A stretch of DNA of 64,000 bases from Domibacillus robiginosus (GCF_000966195.1 NZ_LAHL01000007.1:1-64000), one strand, 5' to 3'. Counted from the stretch's first letter, positions 1-8,852 are shown. Notes: generated by a model not told the origin, from the letters alone. Numbers and translations: made by a program.

Positions 1-80
1 ATGTCTATCCAGTCCTTGGCCGATTGAGCTTCATTTATCGGCTCTTTTTTTAAAAGAGACAGACTTTTTTCTAAACAATG
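1..80 (+). repeat. Partial copy of a dispersed ~110-bp repeat
   Basis: The segment ending in a TTTATCGGCTCTTTTTTT-type core and the following AGACAGACTTTTTTCTA block matches the 3' half of the repeats at 60878-61002 (same orientation) and 54701-54812 (opposite orientation). The copy is cut by the window edge or truncated. The core contains a CCGAT...ATCGG dyad before a T run, so it may also terminate transcription from the left. No coding sequence is seen. Confidence 0.6.
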
Positions 81-81
81 A

Positions 82-119
82 AAGAACCAGCTGCACGGGC
101 AGCTGGTTCTTTTTTTTTC
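82..119 (+). terminator. Rho-independent terminator
   Basis: A perfect dyad AGAACCAGCTGC / GCAGCTGGTTCT with a 4-nt loop is followed by nine T residues. It would end transcription of a gene lying left of the window. Confidence 0.9.
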
Positions 120-404
120 TTGAGGTCTTTGTTAATTTTATTAATAAAATGTAAATAAACCCATTGAATTCCAATTAGGCTAATAGAAGGGGAAAAGCTT
201 TTTCACTTTGAGAAAAGCATATTTATCTATTTCTTACTGTTTGATTATTTACCTTTTTAAGGAAAAATAATCATACTTTTGGCTATCAACCCAATCAAAT
301 TTATTTTATAAATAAAACGTTAAAGTTTTCGTTGAATTTTGTTAAAGCGGCTTTTTTGACTCCTTTTTATGTTTAAATGTCCTTGAGAAAAGGAGGAAAC
401 TGGA
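120..404. other. AT-rich upstream region of the ugp operon
   Basis: No gene is seen in this AT-rich stretch. It holds the control region of the ugp operon, including the GTTAAAG repeats at 319-347 and an AGGAGG-type ribosome site at 391-396, 8 nt before the ugpC start. Confidence 0.7.
319..347 (+). promoter_or_regulatory. Candidate PhoP-box repeats
   Basis: GTTAAAG (319-325), GTTGAAT (331-337) and GTTAAAG (341-347) are spaced 12 and 10 nt apart, so the outer copies are two helical turns (22 nt) apart. Bacillus PhoP binds direct TT(A/T/C)ACA-like hexamers with about 11-bp periodicity. The match is imperfect (AAAG instead of AACA). The link to phosphate starvation is an inference supported by the phosphate-scavenging function of the operon. 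Confidence 0.35.
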
Positions 405-1529
405 ATGAGTCACATTGAGCTTTCAAAGGTATCCAAGTCGTACGACAAACAGCGCAGCGTGCTCGAAGCAATCGATGTTTCGATTGAAAAAGGAGAGTTT
501 TTTGTGCTGGTTGGCCCGTCCGGCTCGGGTAAAAGCACGCTGCTTCGCATGATTGCCGGTTTAGAAGACATCACGAGCGGCACGATACATATGAATGGAC
601 AAGTAGTAAACCACCTGCTGCCGAAAGACCGTCACATATCGATGGTGTTCCAAAATTACGCGCTGTACCCGCATCTTACGGTTGAGCAAAACATTTTGTT
701 TGGCCTCGATGCCAAAAAAGTAAGCAAGGACACCCAAAAAAAGCGCCTTCATGAAACGGCGAATATGATGGGACTGGAAGATCTTCTGAAACGAAAGCCA
801 CGGCAGCTTTCAGGCGGTCAGCGCCAGCGCGTCGCCCTAGCCCGGTCCGTTGTCAGTGAAGCACCGCTTTGCTTGATGGACGAGCCCCTGTCAAACCTGG
901 ATGCCAAGCTTCGGGCGCACATGCGGATGGAAATTCGCCGGCTTCAAAAAAAGCTCGGCCTGACGATGGTTTATGTTACGCATGACCAGGTAGAGGCAAT
1001 GACAATGGGCGACCGCATTATGGTGCTGCACGATGGGAAGATTCAGCAGGTCGGAGAGCCCATTACCTTATATAACGAGCCAGCTAATTTGTTTGTCGCA
1101 TCGTTTATCGGTTCACCGAAAATGAATATGGGCAATGCCGTCATTAAAAATCATCAGGTGATCATTGAAGAGTCGCTGTCGATCCCGATCGAAGCAGCCG
1201 ATATTATGGAGCTGCCGAAAAACCGGCGCCTGACAGCCGGTATCAGGGCCGAGCACCTTTATCAGGGTAAAGCAGAGGCAGACGCAGACGCAGACACGCA
1301 CACATTGCCTGTGATCAATGTAGAACAGCTCGGCAATGAAACGATGGTTACCTTTGAAGTGGGCCGTGAATTCTGGACAGCCAAATGGCTTGGCCAGCAC
1401 CCTGTCCGCGTTGGTGATCGCGCAGCCATTCGTTTATCTGCTGAAAACATCCACTTTTTTGATGCGGAAACGGGCGAACTGCTCAAAGCAGCCTCCGCTT
1501 CAGCGGCAAAAGAAGGAGTGGCTATATGA
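405..1529 (+). CDS. ugpC: ABC transporter ATP-binding protein, UgpC/MsmX type
   Basis: This is the cytoplasmic ATPase that powers a CUT1-family importer. The 374-aa protein has Walker A GPSGSGKST at residues 37-45, signature LSGGQ at 135-139, Walker B LCLMDEP at 155-161 and a C-terminal TOBE/MalK-like domain from about residue 235. An AGGAGG ribosome site lies 8 nt before the ATG. It is the first gene of a tightly coupled operon: its stop overlaps the ugpA start by 4 nt (ATGA). A short Ala-Asp repeat near residues 291-297, from tandem GCAGAC units, lies in the variable TOBE part. UgpC/MsmX proteins can serve several sugar importers, so the substrate is inferred from the neighbours (periplasmic-type binding protein and glycerophosphodiesterase) and not from this protein. 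Confidence 0.9.
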   Translation: MSHIELSKVSKSYDKQRSVLEAIDVSIEKGEFFVLVGPSGSGKSTLLRMIAGLEDITSGTIHMNGQVVNHLLPKDRHISMVFQNYALYPHLTVEQNILFGLDAKKVSKDTQKKRLHETANMMGLEDLLKRKPRQLSGGQRQRVALARSVVSEAPLCLMDEPLSNLDAKLRAHMRMEIRRLQKKLGLTMVYVTHDQVEAMTMGDRIMVLHDGKIQQVGEPITLYNEPANLFVASFIGSPKMNMGNAVIKNHQVIIEESLSIPIEAADIMELPKNRRLTAGIRAEHLYQGKAEADADADTHTLPVINVEQLGNETMVTFEVGREFWTAKWLGQHPVRVGDRAAIRLSAENIHFFDAETGELLKAASASAAKEGVAI

Positions 1530-2464
1530 GCGAAGCGGCCGTTTCCATTCAATCAGAGGCGGCAGAGCTGATCGGAAAAGCAAAGCGAAAGCGGCGCATA
1601 CAAAACACGGTAAAAGGGCTGCTGTTTTTGCTGCCATCGATCATTCTTTTTTCCGTCTTCCTGTTTTATCCGATGATCCGTACAGTTTATTTGAGCTTTT
1701 TTCTGACCAATACAAGCGGTATGCCGACTGTGTTTGTTGGGTTTGATAATTTTATCAACATTTTCACGTCGCCTCTTTTTCAGGACAGCTTGAAAACGAC
1801 CTTCTTATTTGTGCTTTACACCGTTCCGGGTACGATTCTCGTCAGCTTGTTTCTCGCGGTGCTGGCCAATGAAAAACTGCGCGGCATCGGCTTGTTCCGG
1901 ACTATTTTTTCTTCAACGATGGGCATTTCTGTAGCGGCGGCATCCGTTTTCTGGATGTTTTTATTTCACCCGACGATGGGCTGGCTCAACCAGTTCCTGT
2001 CCGTTTTCGGAGTGGAAGCAATCGGCTGGCTGACGGACCCGAAATGGGCGCTTTTCTCTGTGGCTCTTTCAACCATCTGGATGAACATCGGGTTTACCTT
2101 TTTAATTCTGCTAGGCGGTCTTCAGTCGATTGACTCGTATTTGTATGAAAGTGCAGATATCGATGGTGCGGGTTATTTTTACAAGCTGCGCCGCATTACC
2201 GTGCCGATGCTGTCGCCGACGTTATTTTTTGTCGTGACGGTCACACTCATTAATGCGTTTCAAACGTTTGGCCAGGTGGACATGCTGACACGCGGCGGTC
2301 CGCAAAATGAAACGAGCGTCATTGTGTATTCCATTTACCGGGATGCGTTTGTGAACTATCAGTACGGTACCGCGAGTGCGCAGGCGGTTGTTCTATTCAT
2401 CCTGATTCTTTTGCTGACGCTTTTACAGTTTAAATGGGGAGAAAGGAAGGTTCACTACCAATGA
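1526..2464 (+). CDS. ugpA: Glycerol-3-phosphate-type ABC permease, UgpA
   Basis: The 312-aa polytopic membrane protein is one of the two permease subunits of a CUT1 importer. A basic cytoplasmic N-terminus (residues 1-30) precedes about six transmembrane segments. The conserved cytoplasmic EAA loop reads YESADIDGAGYFYKLRRITVP at about residues 207-227 and is the docking site for the ATPase. Its start overlaps the end of ugpC (ATGA), and its stop overlaps the ugpE start in the same way, so the three genes are probably translationally coupled. A related sugar permease (MalF/LacF type) would look similar. The ugp assignment rests on the operon. Confidence 0.85.
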   Translation: MSEAAVSIQSEAAELIGKAKRKRRIQNTVKGLLFLLPSIILFSVFLFYPMIRTVYLSFFLTNTSGMPTVFVGFDNFINIFTSPLFQDSLKTTFLFVLYTVPGTILVSLFLAVLANEKLRGIGLFRTIFSSTMGISVAAASVFWMFLFHPTMGWLNQFLSVFGVEAIGWLTDPKWALFSVALSTIWMNIGFTFLILLGGLQSIDSYLYESADIDGAGYFYKLRRITVPMLSPTLFFVVTVTLINAFQTFGQVDMLTRGGPQNETSVIVYSIYRDAFVNYQYGTASAQAVVLFILILLLTLLQFKWGERKVHYQ

Positions 2465-3279
2465 GCATGCCTCTGTCTCAAAAATTGTTTTTATACGTCC
2501 TGCTCACGGTAGCCGCCATTCTTGTGTTTGCCCCGGCACTTCTGGCCCTGCTGATGAGCTTTATGCCGAGCGAGCAGATTTTAACCGGTACGATCATTCC
2601 CGATTCGCTGACACTTGATCACTACCGCAAGGCATTTGAGCGATTTCCACTGATGAGCTACCTGCTCAACAGCTTAATCGTTTCGCTGCTCATTACGGCC
2701 GGGCAGCTTTTATTAAGCAGCCTGGCGGCGTATGCGTTTGTGTTTTTGGAGTTTAAAGGGCGCGACACACTGTTTTTTCTTTTTATTGCAACGATGATGA
2801 TTCCCTTTGAAGCTTCTATTATCCCAAACTTTCAAACGATTCGCGATCTGAACTTTTTAAACACGTACACGGGGCTTTCACTGCCGTTTTTTGCGATGGC
2901 ATTCGGGACTTTCTTGCTGCGGCAAAATTTCAAGCAGATTCCAAAGGAATTAAAGGAAGCCAGTGAAATTGCCGGAATTGGAGACTTGAAATTTTATTTA
3001 ACTGTAGTGCTTCCGGTCGCCAAAACAAGCCTTGTAACACTTGGCGTATATGGATTTTTAAGCGCCTGGAACATGTACCTGTGGCCGCTTCTAGCCACAA
3101 CGGATGATTCCGTCCGCACCGTACAGATCGGACTGAAGCAGCTTCAATCACAGGAGCAGCTGAATGAATGGGGTGTCATTATGGCCGGCGGCATTATTGT
3201 CGTGCTTCCCACACTCATTCTCTTGTTTTTAGGGCAGAAAAAATTGCAAAAAGGCTTAACAGAAGGCGCATTAAAATAA
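2461..3279 (+). CDS. ugpE: Glycerol-3-phosphate-type ABC permease, UgpE
   Basis: The second permease subunit is 272 aa with six predicted membrane segments. Its EAA loop reads KELKEASEIAGIGDLKFYLTV at about residues 165-185. I chose ATG 2461 because it overlaps the ugpA stop as ATGA, mirroring the ugpC-ugpA junction, and has GAAAGGAAGG just upstream. An in-frame ATG at 2434 would lie inside the ugpA coding end. It pairs with UgpA to form the channel. UgpB delivers substrate, with the lipoprotein gene 20 nt downstream. Confidence 0.85.
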   Translation: MSMPLSQKLFLYVLLTVAAILVFAPALLALLMSFMPSEQILTGTIIPDSLTLDHYRKAFERFPLMSYLLNSLIVSLLITAGQLLLSSLAAYAFVFLEFKGRDTLFFLFIATMMIPFEASIIPNFQTIRDLNFLNTYTGLSLPFFAMAFGTFLLRQNFKQIPKELKEASEIAGIGDLKFYLTVVLPVAKTSLVTLGVYGFLSAWNMYLWPLLATTDDSVRTVQIGLKQLQSQEQLNEWGVIMAGGIIVVLPTLILLFLGQKKLQKGLTEGALK

Positions 3280-3299
3280 CGAAAAGGCGGTTAGGGAAC

Positions 3300-4640
3300 A
3301 TGAAAAAAAGATTAGCTTATGGATTACTCGGTCTTTCCATTTTTGCAGCGGGCTGCAGTTCAGCCGGTACTGAAGCTGAAAGCGGCACTGCGCCGAAAAC
3401 AGAGGACGGCAAAACGGTTGTGACCTTCTGGCATGCGATGGGCGGGCAGGCACAGGAAGCACTGAATGAGACGGTCGCTGACTACAATGCCTCTCAGGAT
3501 GAGGTACAGGTCAATGCAGAGTTTCAAGGGACATATGAAGAATCGCTGCCGAAGTTTCACAGCGTAGCCGGGACGGACCAGGCGCCAACTGTAATTCAGG
3601 TGCAGGAAATCGGATCGATGTCGATGATTAACAGCGGCAACATTGAGCCGATCCAAAAGTTTATTGATGAAGAGGAGTACGATATGAGTATTCTGGAAGA
3701 AAACATCAGCAATTACTACAAGATTGACGGTCAGTTTTATTCGATGCCGTTCAACTCCTCTACACCGGTTATGTACTATAACAAGGACGCCTTTAAAGCG
3801 GCTGGCCTAGATCCGGAAGCGCCGCCGAAAACGTATGAAGAAGTGGAAGCGGCAGCCAAAGCGATTACCGAATCGAACCCGGAAATGAAAGGTTTTGCAC
3901 TGCAGGCGTATGGCTGGCTGTATGAGGAGCTTTTGGCCAATCAGGGCGGCCTCTTAATGGATAACGACAACGGCCGGTCTGACACACCGACAGAAGTGGC
4001 TTTTAACAATGAAAAAGGAAAATCCACATTTGAGTGGGTCAAACGCATGATTGATGCCGGTACCTTTGCAAACTACGGCACAAATGGCGACAACATGGTG
4101 TCCGGATTTTTAGCCGGGGATACCGCTATGTTTTTGCAGTCATCCGCTTCATCACGTGATGTGATCGATAATGCACCGTTTGAAGTAGGCGTTGCGTTTA
4201 TTCCGCATCCTGAAGCGGAAGAGCGTCAGGGTGTCGTCATCGGCGGAGCAAGTCTCTGGATGTCAAGCGGCAAATCAGAGGAAGAGCAGCAGGCAGCATG
4301 GGATTTTATGAAGTACGTTCAAACGCCTGAAGCGCAGGCGAAATGGCATGTTGGCACTGGCTACTTTGCTATTAATCCGGCTGCGTATGACGAGCAGATT
4401 GTCAAAGATGCCCATGAAAAAATGCCGCAGCTGAAAACAGCGATTGAGCAGCTGCAGGCAACGAAGCCGTCTCCTGCTACACAGGGCGCGCTGATGGATA
4501 TGATCCCGGAGGAACGCAAAATCATGGAAACAGCACTCGAAACCGTTTATAACGGCGGCGATGTAGACGAGGCATTTAACACAGCAGTTGAACAAGTGAA
4601 TGCGGCGATTGAACAAGCGAACGCAGCCCGCGGAAATTAA
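3300..4640 (+). CDS. ugpB: Extracellular solute-binding lipoprotein, UgpB
   Basis: This 446-aa family 1 solute-binding protein captures the substrate outside the membrane and hands it to UgpAE. The start at 3300 gives a lipoprotein signal MKKRLAYGLLG... with lipobox AAGC and the acylated Cys at residue 19. The mature part opens with the typical VVTFWHAMGG motif, and aromatic/glycine-rich ligand-pocket segments follow (for example MYYNKDAFKAAGLDPEAPP near residue 156). It follows ugpE by 20 nt with an AGGCGG...AGGG ribosome site. Glycerol-3-phosphate or glycerophosphodiesters are the likely ligands given glpQ downstream. Oligosaccharides cannot be excluded by eye. Confidence 0.85.
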   Translation: MKKRLAYGLLGLSIFAAGCSSAGTEAESGTAPKTEDGKTVVTFWHAMGGQAQEALNETVADYNASQDEVQVNAEFQGTYEESLPKFHSVAGTDQAPTVIQVQEIGSMSMINSGNIEPIQKFIDEEEYDMSILEENISNYYKIDGQFYSMPFNSSTPVMYYNKDAFKAAGLDPEAPPKTYEEVEAAAKAITESNPEMKGFALQAYGWLYEELLANQGGLLMDNDNGRSDTPTEVAFNNEKGKSTFEWVKRMIDAGTFANYGTNGDNMVSGFLAGDTAMFLQSSASSRDVIDNAPFEVGVAFIPHPEAEERQGVVIGGASLWMSSGKSEEEQQAAWDFMKYVQTPEAQAKWHVGTGYFAINPAAYDEQIVKDAHEKMPQLKTAIEQLQATKPSPATQGALMDMIPEERKIMETALETVYNGGDVDEAFNTAVEQVNAAIEQANAARGN

Positions 4641-4653
4641 CGAAATAAAAGGA

Positions 4654-4770
4654 GAATAAAGCGCCTGCTTTATTCCCTCAGGCTGTTGACAAACGCTCAC
4701 TTTCGGCGTCACTGGCCGGCTGTGAACGCTCATGACTCCCAAAAGGTCACTCCGCTTCCCAGCCGGCCAG
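4654..4770 (+). promoter_or_regulatory. Structured spacer between ugpB and glpQ
   Basis: Two dyads lie in the 202-nt gap. GAATAAAG/CTTTATTC (4654-4675) has a 6-nt loop. CTGGCCGGCTG/CAGCCGGCCAG (4712-4722 and 4760-4770) is a perfect 11-bp GC-rich inverted repeat. Neither has a T run, so they resemble processing or mRNA-stabilising structures more than terminators. Inferred role: raise ugpB mRNA relative to its neighbours, as is common for binding-protein genes. Confidence 0.5.
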
Positions 4771-4842
4771 CGTTCCTTAAAAGCCAAACGTTTTCAATCA
4801 GTCTGCTTTATTTTCTTTTTAGGATGAAAGGAAGGAAACACG

Positions 4843-5601
4843 ATGAAGACATTGATTTACGGGCACCGTGGAGCGAAAGGGTCTTTTCCGGAAAACACCT
4901 TACTTAGCTTTCAACAGGCAATTGAGCAGGGAGCGGACGGCCTTGAATTGGATGTGCATATCACAATGGACGGTGAAGTGGTCGTGATCCATGATGAGAC
5001 CCTTGACCGGACAACCGATGGCAGCGGTGTGGTGAGCGAGAAAACAGCAGCGGACATACGCACATACAGTGCAGGTGTTCGTTTTGCACATTTACCCCAG
5101 TACAAGCCGTTTTGGGACGAGGAAAGGGTGCCGTCATTGCAGCAGGTGCTCCAATATCTCGCTCCTTATGATGTAGAGCTGAATATTGAGCTGAAAACGT
5201 ATAGCGTGCCGTACGAAGGAATTGAGAAGCGGGTGCTGGATGTGGTCCGGCGCTACGGGGGCGGACGCAAAATCGTGTACTCTTCTTTTCATCTGCCAAC
5301 TTTAATCCGGCTGAGCAATCAGGAGCCGGGTGCTGAGACGGCCTGGCTGTTGAATGCACCGATCTCACGGCCGGGTGACTATCTTGATACGTTCGGCTTT
5401 GAAGCTCTGCATATAGGAAAAGAAGTCTTTTTTTCAAACGAAGCGCATTTTGCACGATGGGCCGACCGTCTGCGGGTTTGGACTGTAAATGACCCGTACG
5501 ACATACAGCGGCTAATCACCGCCGGGGTCGGTTCCATTATTACCGACGTGCCTGACGTGGCTCTGGCCATCCGATATGAGCAGGAAACGGTCAGGCAGTA
5601 G
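4843..5601 (+). CDS. glpQ: Glycerophosphodiester phosphodiesterase
   Basis: The enzyme hydrolyses glycerophosphodiesters to sn-glycerol-3-phosphate and an alcohol. The 252-aa GDPD-domain TIM barrel shows all family hallmarks: H8-R9-G10, E17-N18-T, E35-L-D37, and the second catalytic His in VVVIHDETLDRTTDG (H50). There is no signal peptide, so it is cytoplasmic, like UgpQ and YqiK-type enzymes and unlike secreted GlpQ. It lies downstream of ugpB in the same orientation with a GAAAGGAAGG ribosome site. Together with UgpABCE this forms a route that imports glycerophosphodiesters and splits them inside the cell. The name glpQ is used in the broad sense; ugpQ would be equally fitting. Confidence 0.88.
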   Translation: MKTLIYGHRGAKGSFPENTLLSFQQAIEQGADGLELDVHITMDGEVVVIHDETLDRTTDGSGVVSEKTAADIRTYSAGVRFAHLPQYKPFWDEERVPSLQQVLQYLAPYDVELNIELKTYSVPYEGIEKRVLDVVRRYGGGRKIVYSSFHLPTLIRLSNQEPGAETAWLLNAPISRPGDYLDTFGFEALHIGKEVFFSNEAHFARWADRLRVWTVNDPYDIQRLITAGVGSIITDVPDVALAIRYEQETVRQ

Positions 5602-5681
5602 ATGGGTAACAGACAGAGAAGATAGCAGAGCGGCAGCGGCCGGACGGTAAGCACTCTGCCTGCACGTGTCAAATAACACCG

Positions 5682-5713
5682 AAGCGGTCTGCCACGTGAG
5701 CAGGCCGCTTTTT
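5682..5713 (+). terminator. Terminator of the ugp-glpQ operon
   Basis: AAGCGGTCTGC and GCAGGCCGCTT form a near-perfect stem with a 7-nt loop, followed by a short T run. Confidence 0.8.
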
Positions 5714-5795
5714 AGGAAACGGTGTAACCAAACGAAATTTTCCCCGTTTTTTGCCTCCTTTTATGGTAAAATGAAGGAAAAAGGAGAGTGGAAAA

Positions 5796-7223
5796 GTGAA
5801 GAAAATGGTTCAAGCAGCCGGAATGCTGTCGTTTTTAGCAGGCGGTCTGTCTTTTAGTGGACAAGCCTCCGCTGATGCCGCGGCATGCGCTCAGTATGGA
5901 AGTATACAGCCGGGCGTTAATCCGTCCTTTCAGCACATTAACTGCCTGCTGACAGCAGAAGCACTCGAGCAGGATATCCCGCCGGAGGTTGTCAAAGCGG
6001 TCGCGATGGAAGAAAATGCGTGGAAACAGTTTGATGAAAACGGAGATCCGATCGTTTCAGATGATGGCGGTATTGGTTTGATGCAGCTGACAAATCAGGC
6101 CGCCTTTGACCAGGAACGTTTAAAAACCGATATCGTTTATAATATCGAAAAAGGCGTAACCGTGCTCGACGAGAAGTTTAAAAGCAATGTCCCGAAAATT
6201 GCCGGTGACAGACGCGACGTGATTGAAAACTGGTATTTTCCTGTGATGGCCTATAACGGCATCAAGCCGGTCAACAGTCCGTTAAAGCAGGAAACAGGCG
6301 AAGTAAACGTGGAGGCTTATCAAGAAAAGGTTTTTGCTGAGATCAAAGCATCGAGTTTTATAAATGATCGATCATTTGCTGACTTTGGCTTTCAAACCTC
6401 GGATTTTCAGTATGATCCAGATAAGACAGACAACATCGTATTTAAGAAAATGAGCTATACGCCGACGGGCAGCTTGACGCAGACTACTTATAGCCTGCAA
6501 AAAGGCGATCAGGCCGTTACGGTAAATAATACGCCGGCGCTGCGCAGTGTTCCAGGCGGCGGAGCGGAAGAGATTCTTGAGGAGCTTGCTGAAGGAACTC
6601 TTTTAACCTTGACCGGACCGTTTCAATTTGACCAAAATCCAAACAGCACCCGGCAATTTGTCTGGTATCCAGTAAAAACGGCCGATGGCAAAACAGGCTT
6701 TGTTTCGTCTGCTTACCTCCAAAAATCGGACAAGCCTGCTGCTTCGCTGTTTAAAGATGTATCAGCCAATTACCGCTTCTACAATGATATCGCAGCCCTC
6801 AGCAGCCAGGACATTATCGGTGGGTACAAAGACGGAACCTTTAAGCCTGGCAAGCAAGTGACGCGCGGAGAAGCAGCATCAATGGTTGTGCGGGCGCTTG
6901 GATTGCCGATCAACGGGATGAAGCCTATTGAAGTCGCGAAAAAGCATGGGATTATAAACGGAGACAGGAACGGCCGTTTAGCAGAAGGGGAGCCGGTTAC
7001 AAGAGCACAGGTGGCCATTATCCTGACGAATGCGTTCCAGTTAAAGGAAAGCGCTCCGATTTCCTTTACAGATGTACATGAACGAATGGCCGCATATGAT
7101 TCGATCCGTCGTATCGTGGCAGCAAAAATTACCTACGGAGATGAAAACAACAAGTTTAATCCGGACCGGCCTGTTACACGCGGCGAGATCGCGGCCTTTT
7201 TAAACCGGACGCTTGAGCGGTAA
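5796..7223 (+). CDS. SLH-anchored secreted lytic-transglycosylase-like protein
   Basis: The 475-aa protein starts at GTG 5796, with AAGGAG 9 nt upstream. A signal peptide ends near ASADA (residue 27). Residues 60-175 resemble a soluble lytic transglycosylase: PPEVVKAVAMEEN carries a likely catalytic Glu at 72/73 and GGIGLMQLT matches the family's GxMQ motif. Residues ~219-305 look like a bacterial SH3 domain ending in GFVSSAYLQ. Three SLH motifs fill 309-475, each with the TRGE/TRAQ signature, and would bind pyruvylated secondary cell-wall polymer. It should therefore act on peptidoglycan from an S-layer position. It is monocistronic, with its own terminator. The domain order is clear; whether the enzyme is active cannot be judged. 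Confidence 0.8.
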   Translation: MKKMVQAAGMLSFLAGGLSFSGQASADAAACAQYGSIQPGVNPSFQHINCLLTAEALEQDIPPEVVKAVAMEENAWKQFDENGDPIVSDDGGIGLMQLTNQAAFDQERLKTDIVYNIEKGVTVLDEKFKSNVPKIAGDRRDVIENWYFPVMAYNGIKPVNSPLKQETGEVNVEAYQEKVFAEIKASSFINDRSFADFGFQTSDFQYDPDKTDNIVFKKMSYTPTGSLTQTTYSLQKGDQAVTVNNTPALRSVPGGGAEEILEELAEGTLLTLTGPFQFDQNPNSTRQFVWYPVKTADGKTGFVSSAYLQKSDKPAASLFKDVSANYRFYNDIAALSSQDIIGGYKDGTFKPGKQVTRGEAASMVVRALGLPINGMKPIEVAKKHGIINGDRNGRLAEGEPVTRAQVAIILTNAFQLKESAPISFTDVHERMAAYDSIRRIVAAKITYGDENNKFNPDRPVTRGEIAAFLNRTLER

Positions 7224-7229
7224 CCCAAA

Positions 7230-7260
7230 AGACCTGCCGATGGGCAGGTCTATTTTTTAT
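7230..7260 (+). terminator. Rho-independent terminator
   Basis: AGACCTGCC / GGGCAGGTCT stem followed by ATTTTTTATT, just after the SLH protein gene. Confidence 0.9.
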
Positions 7261-7347
7261 TGCCAATTGTGCAAAATTCAAAATAAATGTTTTCGAGCGA
7301 AACAGCAAGGGAACAGAGAAAAGATTGACTATACAGGAGGGCTGCGT

Positions 7348-8076
7348 ATGTGGAATGCACTAATGTGGGGCGGTATCTCCGGCTCGGCGGTTTTATTAGG
7401 CGCGCTTGCTGCTCTGTTTCTGCCAATTCAAAAACGAATCATCGGCTATATTATGGCGTTTGGGACAGGCGTGCTGATCGGAGCCGCTGCCTATGAGCTG
7501 CTCGGTGAATCGATAAAAGAAGGGGGATTTTGGGCGACAGGAATCGGATTTTTAGCCGGCGCTCTTGTATTTACACTTTTAGACATTTGGATTTCCAGAA
7601 AAGGCGCCAGTGAGCGGAAACGGTCACACGGGCAGTCTTCTGGCGGAAATTCGGGAATGGCCATTTTTATCGGAACGGTCATGGACGCGATCCCCGAGTC
7701 GATTATGATCGGGGCAAGCCTGTTAGCTGGAAAAGGTGTTAGCTTTCTTCTTGTTATCGCTATTTTTATCAGTAACGTTCCAGAAGGGCTCTCGAGTACG
7801 ACCGGTCTTTTAAAAGGCGGCTATTCCAGAAAAAAAGTAATGGGGCTATGGGTAACGGTTCTTCTTATTTCTGCTCTTAGCGCCTGGAGCGGCTACTTTT
7901 TCCTTGAAGATGCCAGCCCGGCAGTGATGGCGGGGATTGCTGCTTTTGCAGGCGGCGGCATTATCGCGATGGTCGGCTCCACCATGATGCCCGAGGCCTT
8001 TGAAGAAGGCGGTCCGGCTGTCGGCTTTATGGCGGCACTTGGTTTGTTTGTCTCGCTTTTATTAAACGAATTATAA
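7348..8076 (+). CDS. ZIP-family divalent metal transporter
   Basis: This 242-aa integral membrane protein has about seven to eight hydrophobic segments. The central helices carry MDAIPESIMIGASL and SNVPEGLSST, the ZIP-family metal-site motifs, although the usual HN of TM4 reads MD here. A hydrophilic Lys/Arg/Ser-rich loop (residues ~82-98) matches the variable loop between TM3 and TM4. The start at 7348 has AGGAGGG 7 nt upstream. The upstream in-frame ATG at 7213 would overlap the preceding gene and terminator, so it is rejected. Metal specificity (Zn, Fe or Mn) is not evident. Confidence 0.8.
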   Translation: MWNALMWGGISGSAVLLGALAALFLPIQKRIIGYIMAFGTGVLIGAAAYELLGESIKEGGFWATGIGFLAGALVFTLLDIWISRKGASERKRSHGQSSGGNSGMAIFIGTVMDAIPESIMIGASLLAGKGVSFLLVIAIFISNVPEGLSSTTGLLKGGYSRKKVMGLWVTVLLISALSAWSGYFFLEDASPAVMAGIAAFAGGGIIAMVGSTMMPEAFEEGGPAVGFMAALGLFVSLLLNEL

Positions 8077-8100
8077 AAAGAGGGGAAGCCCTCTTTTTTT
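8077..8100 (+). terminator. Rho-independent terminator
   Basis: AAGAGGG / CCCTCTT stem with a 4-nt loop and a long T run directly after the ZIP gene. Confidence 0.85.
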
Positions 8101-8168
8101 TATGTCTGCGCTGCATAGAAACGCTGCATAGAAAATCTGCTACACTGATAATAAGAGGTGGAATATAT

Positions 8169-8726
8169 ATGATAGAAGCAGAACAGTGGATCGAAGGGCT
8201 GATTGAGCAGGCGGGCTGGCTTGGGCCGGTTTTATTTATTTTTTTACATCTTATCCGCCCGTTTTTGTTTCTGCCGGTTGTGGTTGTTTGTGTAGCTGGA
8301 GGATATTTATTTGGGTTTCTTGGGGGAGCAGTTTATTCGATTATCGGCTTATCGCTGATGAGTGCCGTTTTTTATAAATTGGTCAACCACTTTCCGCGTG
8401 TGGGCGAACGGATGCTGAAGCTGAAGCGGAAAGTGGCGGGAGAGCGAAAAATGACGATCGGGCAGGTGATGGTGCTGCGGGTCATGCCATTCGTTCATTT
8501 TCATCTGCTGTCTCTTTATTTAATGGATATGACCAAATCCTACCGGGAGTATATGCATTATTCAGTGCTGGGCGTCATCACACCGGCTCTTTTATACACA
8601 GCGTTTGGCGAGGTTATCGAGCGGATGCCCTGGTATGAATCGCTTACCTTTTTAACGGTCCTGCTGGTGCTTTATGCGTTTTTAGAACGGCGGAAAAAAC
8701 AAAAGCAGGAACAAAGCGAAGATTGA
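8169..8726 (+). CDS. TVP38/TMEM64 (DedA-like) membrane protein
   Basis: This 185-aa protein has four to five membrane helices. The segment FLHLIRPFLFLPVVVVCVAGG (residues ~26-46), followed by a glycine-rich turn and a later MPFVHFHLL stretch, matches the VTT/SNARE-associated domain of the TVP38 family. Some members of that superfamily scramble lipids or help lipid-carrier recycling. AAGAGGTGG lies 8 nt before the ATG. The C-terminus is a charged cytoplasmic tail. Upstream lies a short direct repeat (GCTGCATAGAAA twice, 8110-8136) in the likely promoter region. The exact function is unknown. Confidence 0.7.
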   Translation: MIEAEQWIEGLIEQAGWLGPVLFIFLHLIRPFLFLPVVVVCVAGGYLFGFLGGAVYSIIGLSLMSAVFYKLVNHFPRVGERMLKLKRKVAGERKMTIGQVMVLRVMPFVHFHLLSLYLMDMTKSYREYMHYSVLGVITPALLYTAFGEVIERMPWYESLTFLTVLLVLYAFLERRKKQKQEQSED

Positions 8727-8852
8727 GTACTTATTTCATTATGTGCAAAATTCAATATTATTCTTTTAAAAAGAACAGCGAACCAAAAAGGTTTATTCTT
8801 TGTCAGCGGGGGAATACTTTTTCTGTAAAATAAAACGGATGGAGTGGATACC

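Noticed and set aside
1113-1552. Long antisense frames within ugpC
   Set aside because: They are shadows of the ugpC codon pattern, including the GCAGAC repeat read backwards as Cys-Val runs; no start signals.
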